This document shows, one piece after another, positions 5,751 through 10,278 of a stretch of DNA of 10,278 bases; position 1 is the first letter of the stretch; every line of letters starts with the position of its first letter. The DNA lies in the NCBI GenBank assembly GCA_946482325.1, contig CAMLRA010000148.1, forward strand, positions 1 to 10,278, read 5' to 3'. The notes under the pieces were generated by a model, which did not search any database, had not been told where the DNA came from, and saw only the letters and a list, made by a program, of their open reading frames with translations. Position numbers and translations under genes: made by a program. This DNA is from an uncultured Chromatiaceae bacterium (GTDB lineage: Bacteria > Pseudomonadota > Gammaproteobacteria > Enterobacterales > Alteromonadaceae).

Positions 5751-7016
5751 TCAGAACTTGGCTAACAGCTGTATCCAGTACTTGCTGGTATCTGTCAAAT
5801 AGTGTTTGGCATCATACTGCGCCGCTTTTACTAGCAAACCATACTGCGGACTGAATTTGTATTGCAGGGTTGCATTGAGTTCATTGCCATAATCCATGTT
5901 GCCTATAGCCGCATCTAACCAGTGATATTGCAACTGTAAGTCCCATTTTGGTTGCACATAACCGGCCTTGAGCTGAAGGTCTTTCACACCATTCGCCGGT
6001 GTATTGAGGAACTTATCAGCATATCCCTGAAACTTATGCAAAGTTGCCAGTGGCGTGGTAAAACCCACACCATTGTCTGAGCCCAGTTTTTCATAACCAG
6101 CCCCAATCAGATAAGTCTGGTAAGTCAACTGACCTTCGATATTCTGGTAAGACGCCCGATAAGACTTCGGATTATCGGCAGCTTCCTGTTGCGTTGCGAT
6201 TGCCGCAGCCCATTGCCAACTGAGTGCGCCTGTCTGACCGCTTTGCTGATAGTCCAGGCCCAAAGTCCGATTCGACTGCAGCGGAGCTTCGCGGAAGTCC
6301 ATGTCATAGGCATAGGCTTTTAATTGCTGTGTGGCAGAGATGGCGTAATTCAGATCCAGCAAATGAATATTGCTACGCCAGTCACCTTGCGGGCTCTTGC
6401 TACCAAAGACCCGGTTGACTCTGTTACTGAAGCTGTAATCCATTTTGACTGCTGAACTGAGCTGCGTCTGATAGCGAATCGCATCAAAAGTCTGTTCGTT
6501 TTGCCGCCAGCCCACGCTACCAACAAAACGCTCATTACCAAGCGTCAGCTTTTGCCGGCCTATTTTCAGCTGATGGCCTTGATGCTGGTATTGCACGAAC
6601 ACCTGATTTAAATCACTGCCTGCCGGGTCTGCAATCAACGGATATTGTGTTTTACCGTTGAAACTATTGTTGTAGCTGGTATCCCCCAGCTCGGCGACAT
6701 AATCAAACTCAACGCCTGCGCTGAATTGGTCAGTGAGCCCCTGCAGCACTGTCAGTCGTGATAGCAAGGTACTGGCCAGAGCGTTTTCTGCCAGCCCATC
6801 CTGATCGACGGTCTCTATCCGATAACGAAATAGCCAATTGACACTTTGTTGCCCGGCTTTTAGCGTCGCTGCTGTTGCCGGCGCGACTGTAGACGCGGGT
6901 TGTGTTGTTTGCGCAGCTAATGACAGCGGCAGTAAAGCCAGCGCCGCCAGGTGCAGGTTCATACATAAGGTGAACTTATTTTTTCGCCCGGTTTTTACAG
7001 GTGTTAAAGCCATCAT
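5751..7016 (-). CDS. Second outer-membrane beta-barrel of the alginate-export/porin family
   Basis: A 421-residue protein paralogous to the one at 228-1424. The start at ATG 7016 is chosen because AAGGAG lies 5 nt before it; a second ATG follows at 7013, and the frame stays open further upstream without a comparable site. A long basic n-region (KTGRKNK) precedes the hydrophobic signal core LHLAALALLPLSLAAQ, then a Thr/Ala/Pro-rich stretch, then barrel strands. It shares FRYRIE, ALASTLLSRL, GRQK, GSVGWRQNEQTFD (about 166-178) and LATLHKFQGYADKFLNTPAN with its paralogue. Unlike the paralogue it ends in phenylalanine (LLAKF), the normal barrel-assembly signal. It follows cobA by 90 bp on the same strand, so it is probably the last gene of the nirB-nirD-cobA transcript. 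An outer-membrane pore for nitrite, nitrate or another small nitrogen source is a reasonable guess; the sequence does not show the substrate. Confidence 0.86.
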   Translation of the reverse strand: MMALTPVKTGRKNKFTLCMNLHLAALALLPLSLAAQTTQPASTVAPATAATLKAGQQSVNWLFRYRIETVDQDGLAENALASTLLSRLTVLQGLTDQFSAGVEFDYVAELGDTSYNNSFNGKTQYPLIADPAGSDLNQVFVQYQHQGHQLKIGRQKLTLGNERFVGSVGWRQNEQTFDAIRYQTQLSSAVKMDYSFSNRVNRVFGSKSPQGDWRSNIHLLDLNYAISATQQLKAYAYDMDFREAPLQSNRTLGLDYQQSGQTGALSWQWAAAIATQQEAADNPKSYRASYQNIEGQLTYQTYLIGAGYEKLGSDNGVGFTTPLATLHKFQGYADKFLNTPANGVKDLQLKAGYVQPKWDLQLQYHWLDAAIGNMDYGNELNATLQYKFSPQYGLLVKAAQYDAKHYLTDTSKYWIQLLAKF

Positions 7017-7106
7017 AAACGCTCCTTTTACAGTTTTTTGGCAACACAATGCCTCGGAGGTCAATCCGACAACTTTGTGCGGTTTAAATGGCCTTTGGCC
7101 TGAGAT

Positions 7107-8045
7107 TTAAAAGACCTGCAGCAGGTTTTCAGGGACCTTTAGCAAGGCTCGGGAGACTGCCATTGGCGTACTGACAACCAGTCCAATAACAATCAGTGTT
7201 GGACCCGACAGCGGATTGGGCCCTCGCTGGTGGCAGGCATAACGGGCACAGATATCAGCTAGATTTCCGGTCAGTTGTTGTTGAGCATCGGTACTTACTT
7301 GATCAAGCAAGGCAACCGGCATTTCACCGGGCCAGCCGACATTCATCAGGCCAAGGCACAACTCATTAAGACGGTTTAATCCCATGTACACCACTAAAGT
7401 GGGATTATTGCCATATTGATAGCGATAGTTGTGCCAATCTGGCTGGCGACTGGGATCGGCAAACTGTGCCGTCAAAAACTGTACTGCGGTTGCCTGACCA
7501 CGGGCTGTTAAGGCAATTCCGCTATAGGCACTGGCAGCACAAGCACTGGTAATCCCAGGGACTATGGCAAAACGTAATCCGGCCTGTTCCAGCGCTTCGG
7601 CCTCTTCACTGACCCGGCCAAAAATAGCCGGATCACCGCCTTTGAGGCGGACGATCACTTTGTCCGCTGTGACGCTGAGCCTGCCATATTCAACTAATAG
7701 CTGGTTAATCTGCGCTTGTGACATCGCGTGCTGACCGGCGCGTTTGCCGACGTAGATCTGTTGGCAACTGCGTCGGCACAAGGCCAACACTTGCGGGGAT
7801 ACCAGATTGTCATACAAAACAACATCTGCAGCGCGTAATAACCGTTCACCTTTTCGCGTTAACAGCTCCGGATCGCCAGGTCCTGCACCCAGCAAATAGA
7901 CTCCGGGAATCGTTTCGCCGCAAGCCGGCAGCGGGACTGTGCGTCGGGTCGCACCAGCAATATAATCACCGAGGTTGCTGCCGAAACTATTGCCAAACTG
8001 GCGCAAATTGAGGCCAGCTTGCTGGAAAAAACTTAGTACACTCAT
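7107..8045 (-). CDS. cobA: Uroporphyrinogen-III C-methyltransferase (SUMT)
   Basis: A 312-residue cytoplasmic enzyme that methylates uroporphyrinogen III twice with S-adenosylmethionine to give precorrin-2, the first committed step to siroheme. Diagnostic motifs are GVYLLGAGPGDPELLTRKG (48-66), VLYDNLVS (76-83), YVGKRAG (98-104), VRLKGGDPAIFGR (132-144), VPGITSACAASAYSGIALT (162-180) and GPTLIVIG (281-288). It is a stand-alone methyltransferase and lacks the CysG oxidase/ferrochelatase half. About 47 residues precede the catalytic core, longer than usual for CobA; the start at 8045 is kept because GGGAGA lies just before it and no better in-frame start is visible. Its place after nirBD fits siroheme supply for NirB. 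The 123-bp gap to nirD holds no gene. Confidence 0.95.
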   Translation of the reverse strand: MSVLSFFQQAGLNLRQFGNSFGSNLGDYIAGATRRTVPLPACGETIPGVYLLGAGPGDPELLTRKGERLLRAADVVLYDNLVSPQVLALCRRSCQQIYVGKRAGQHAMSQAQINQLLVEYGRLSVTADKVIVRLKGGDPAIFGRVSEEAEALEQAGLRFAIVPGITSACAASAYSGIALTARGQATAVQFLTAQFADPSRQPDWHNYRYQYGNNPTLVVYMGLNRLNELCLGLMNVGWPGEMPVALLDQVSTDAQQQLTGNLADICARYACHQRGPNPLSGPTLIVIGLVVSTPMAVSRALLKVPENLLQVF

Positions 8046-8168
8046 ATCACTCTCCCGCAGCTGGTCTTGCGCCAGTTTGCTGTTGCTGCATCTGTAAAAA
8101 AGCCGGTATACCCTGTCGCTTTAAATAGCCATTTTAATTTGTCACTCGACCTGTGAAGCACTGCATGA

Positions 8169-8537
8169 TCAGGCTGCGACAGCGTCTACCGCGACCGGCT
8201 GGCTGCCAATCAGGACCTTGTGATGTGACAACATCACCGGATACACCGGCACACTGAGCGTTGGGTCTTGCAAACACTGGCCGGTGCGCAAGCAAAAATG
8301 TTGTTTGTACAAGGGCGAAGCGACAACCAGCTTGTCGCCAACAGACCCTAAAATGCCGCGTGATAACACGTTGGCGCCACCCACTGGATCAAAATTGCCG
8401 ACGGCAAAAAATTCGCCGGCCCCGACCGAATCGTCGGGACGTAACCAGAACAGTGCAACCTGTTGCTCTGCCACTAACACGCAAACACCACTATTTTCGA
8501 CCAAATCGTCGAGACTACAGATCTCCTGAAAGCTCAT
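8169..8537 (-). CDS. nirD: NADH-dependent nitrite reductase small subunit
   Basis: A 122-residue protein of the NirD family, the small partner of NirB in the cytoplasmic NADH-dependent reduction of nitrite to ammonium. It has the Rieske-like fold: ICSLDDLVENSGVCVLV, QVALFWL, FFAVGNFDPVGGANVLSRG, VVASPLYKQHFCLRTGQCL and VYPVMLSHHKVLIG. As is typical for NirD, the Cys-His pairs that would hold a Rieske cluster are absent. The length is close to the usual 105-120. Its ATG overlaps the nirB stop in the sequence ATGA (8534-8537), with GAGGAG upstream, so the two subunits are coupled in translation. Confidence 0.95.
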   Translation of the reverse strand: MSFQEICSLDDLVENSGVCVLVAEQQVALFWLRPDDSVGAGEFFAVGNFDPVGGANVLSRGILGSVGDKLVVASPLYKQHFCLRTGQCLQDPTLSVPVYPVMLSHHKVLIGSQPVAVDAVAA

Positions 8538-10278
8538 GCGATACTCTCCTCTGTCAGATTTTTAACTGGGATTTGAAGCTGAAATTGTTGCTTTTCCTCT
8601 GCCGTCGCCGGGCGGATTTGGGCGCGCTCTTCGACAAACAAAATGTTCGAATCGGCCTTATCACTATTTACAAAATGCCTGAAACGTTTGAGAGCTTGCG
8701 GATCGTCAAGCGTTGCTTTCCATTCACAAGCGTATGTTCCTGCCAAGCGTTGCATTTGGGCTTCGAGCTCAGCAGCAATGCCCAGGCTGTCGTTGATCAC
8801 AACGTCTTGCAGGTACGCGAGCCCACCGTCCAGCCTCTCGAGCCACACAGACGTTCGAGTCAGGCGGTCGGCTGTTTTGATGTAAAACATCAGGATGCGG
8901 TCGATGTAACGAATTAAGGTGTCTGTGTCGAGGTCGGTGGCAAAGAGATCGGCATGACGTGGACGCATGCCACCGTTCCCACAAACGTACAAATTCCAGC
9001 CGCGTTCTGTGGCAATAATACCGATGTCTTTGCTTTGTGCTTCGGCGCATTCCCGGGTGCAACCGGATACCGCCATTTTGATTTTGTGTGGTGCACGCAG
9101 GCCTTTGTAGCGGTTTTCAATGGCAATGGCCTGGCCGACACTGTCCTGTACACCATAACGACACCAGGTGCTGCCAACACAGGATTTTACTGTTCGCAAA
9201 GATTTGCCATAGGCATGGCCGGTTTCAAAACCGGCATCGACCAGTAATCGCCAGATTTGTGGTAACTGCTCTAAACGCGCGCCAAACAAGTCGATACGCT
9301 GGCCACCGGTGATTTTGCAATAAAGATTAAAATCCTTGGCGACCTGCCCAATGACAATCAGTTTATCCGCAGTAATTTCGCCACCGGCTATGCGTGGGAC
9401 TATCGAATATGAACCGTCTTTTTGCATATTGGCGAGGAATGTGTCGTTGGTATCCTGCAAGCCAACATGTGGTTTTTTCAGCACATATTCGTTGTACACA
9501 GAGGCAAGCAATGACCCTATCGTTGGTTTGCAGATCTCACAGCCATGCCCTTTGCCGTGTTGACTCAGAATTTGGTAGAACGTCGTAAGCCCCTCAACCT
9601 GGATCAGATGCAGCAGTTCTTGGCGTGAATAGGCAAAGTGCTCGCATAAATGATTGCTGACTTCTACGCCACGGGCTTTGAGTTCTTCATCAACCACCGA
9701 TTTCAGTAATGCACTGCAACCACCGCAGCCGGTGGCAGCTTTGGTGCATTGTTTAATGCTGGCGAGGTCACAGACCCCTGCGCCAATGGCACCGACAATG
9801 TCGCCTTTGGCGACGTTGTGACAGGAGCAGATGGTCGCGCTGTCTGGTAACACTAATGCCGGTAATGCCGTTTGGCCCGACGCAGGCAATATCAGCTGCT
9901 CTGGATTTACCGGCAGCGGCATGTCATTCAGAGCATATTGCAGCAGGGTATCGTAGGGGTTGGTGTCTCCGACCAGCACAGCGCCTAAAAGCTTTTTGCC
10001 ATTTGGACTGACGACCAGTTTTTTATAGTGACCAGCTTTGGGGTCGGTAAAGAGATAACTCATTGCGCCAGGTGTTTTCCCATGCGCATCACCAATAGAG
10101 CCAACTTCCACCCCCAGCAGCTTCAGTTTAGTGCTCATATCTGCACCGCTGAAAGTCAGGGTGGCCCGCTGTTGATTCACCAGTTGGTCAGCCACAACCC
10201 GCGCCATCTGATAACCGGGTGCGACCAGACCAAAAATCTTTTGCTGCCATAAAGCACATTCGCCTATGGCGTAAATAT
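8534..10278 (-). CDS. nirB: NADH-dependent nitrite reductase large subunit (N-terminus off the window)
   Basis: The frame stays open to the right edge, giving 580 C-terminal residues of an enzyme usually about 850 long; the missing part holds most of the FAD/NADH domain. The first visible residues, IYAIGECALWQQKIFGLVAP, are the typical end of the flavin domain. Next comes a BFD-like [2Fe-2S] region with CSC (partial residues 150 and 152) and CGGC (184 and 187), then CEIC (246 and 249). The sirohaem/[4Fe-4S] domain has CVGSTWC (366, 372) and CTREC (406, 410), giving all four expected cysteines, then YVCGNGGMRPRHA. The product reduces nitrite to ammonium with NADH. The methionine at 10207 is internal, not the start. 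The promoter is outside the window. No frameshift or damage is seen. Confidence 0.96.
   Translation of the reverse strand, partial: IYAIGECALWQQKIFGLVAPGYQMARVVADQLVNQQRATLTFSGADMSTKLKLLGVEVGSIGDAHGKTPGAMSYLFTDPKAGHYKKLVVSPNGKKLLGAVLVGDTNPYDTLLQYALNDMPLPVNPEQLILPASGQTALPALVLPDSATICSCHNVAKGDIVGAIGAGVCDLASIKQCTKAATGCGGCSALLKSVVDEELKARGVEVSNHLCEHFAYSRQELLHLIQVEGLTTFYQILSQHGKGHGCEICKPTIGSLLASVYNEYVLKKPHVGLQDTNDTFLANMQKDGSYSIVPRIAGGEITADKLIVIGQVAKDFNLYCKITGGQRIDLFGARLEQLPQIWRLLVDAGFETGHAYGKSLRTVKSCVGSTWCRYGVQDSVGQAIAIENRYKGLRAPHKIKMAVSGCTRECAEAQSKDIGIIATERGWNLYVCGNGGMRPRHADLFATDLDTDTLIRYIDRILMFYIKTADRLTRTSVWLERLDGGLAYLQDVVINDSLGIAAELEAQMQRLAGTYACEWKATLDDPQALKRFRHFVNSDKADSNILFVEERAQIRPATAEEKQQFQLQIPVKNLTEESIA

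Noticed and set aside
7080..7106. GGCC-AAA-GGCC palindrome between cobA and the second porin as a regulatory hairpin
   Set aside because: A 4-bp stem with a 3-base loop, no T-run, and no six-base A1/G4 loop. There is no support for termination or ANTAR binding here.
8096..8122. Possible minus-strand terminator between nirD and cobA (AAAGC...GCTTTTTT)
   Set aside because: The stem is only 5 bp with a large mismatched interior around the palindrome GGTATACC. It may lower cobA expression but is too weak to call.
8261..8917. Long open frame of 218 codons on the plus strand opposite nirD and nirB
   Set aside because: It is antisense to two confidently identified genes, its sequence is low-complexity and basic as expected for a shadow frame, and it has no recognisable domain.

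Overview
The window looks like chromosomal DNA of a Gammaproteobacterium, perhaps a Rheinheimera/Alishewanella-like or other aquatic relative. The genus is a guess from gene content and moderate GC. It is a nearly complete nitrite-assimilation locus, with control, uptake, reduction and siroheme synthesis together. No tRNA, rRNA, CRISPR array, insertion sequence or phage gene was seen.

Layout, left to right. (1) The last 37 codons of a CBS-domain protein (1-114, +). (2) An outer-membrane beta-barrel of the alginate-export/porin type (228-1424, +), followed by two stacked intrinsic terminators. (3) nasR on the minus strand (1480-2727), a nitrate/nitrite-sensing NIT domain joined to an RNA-binding ANTAR domain. 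(4) A 380-bp divergent intergenic region (2728-3107) that can be read as a complete control circuit: two tandem NtrC-like sites, a sigma-54 -24/-12 promoter, and a leader of about 105 nt holding a candidate ANTAR target hairpin that overlaps a very strong terminator. (5) A two-gene plus-strand unit: a formate/nitrite (FNT) channel (3108-3956) and a PP2C phosphatase-Ser/Thr kinase fusion with a C-terminal membrane anchor (3959-5665). (6) A minus-strand series read from the right edge: nirB (start off the window), nirD (overlapping nirB by 4 nt), cobA, and a second porin paralogous to the first (5751-7016).

How it fits together (inference from family knowledge). Under nitrogen limitation NtrC and sigma-54 would start transcription toward the FNT channel. 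The terminator in the leader would stop it unless NasR, bound to nitrate or nitrite, holds the RNA in the antiterminated form. Nitrite would cross the outer membrane, possibly through one of the two paired porins, and the inner membrane through the FNT channel. NirBD would reduce it to ammonium, with CobA making the siroheme precursor NirB needs. The kinase-phosphatase is probably a signalling protein dedicated to this pathway; its substrate is unknown. No nitrate reductase or nitrate transporter lies in the window, so what is visible is a nitrite rather than a nitrate module.

The observations most worth following are the sigma-54/NtrC/ANTAR attenuator, the kinase-phosphatase with altered kinase motifs, and the two porin paralogues on either side of the regulatory and transport genes.
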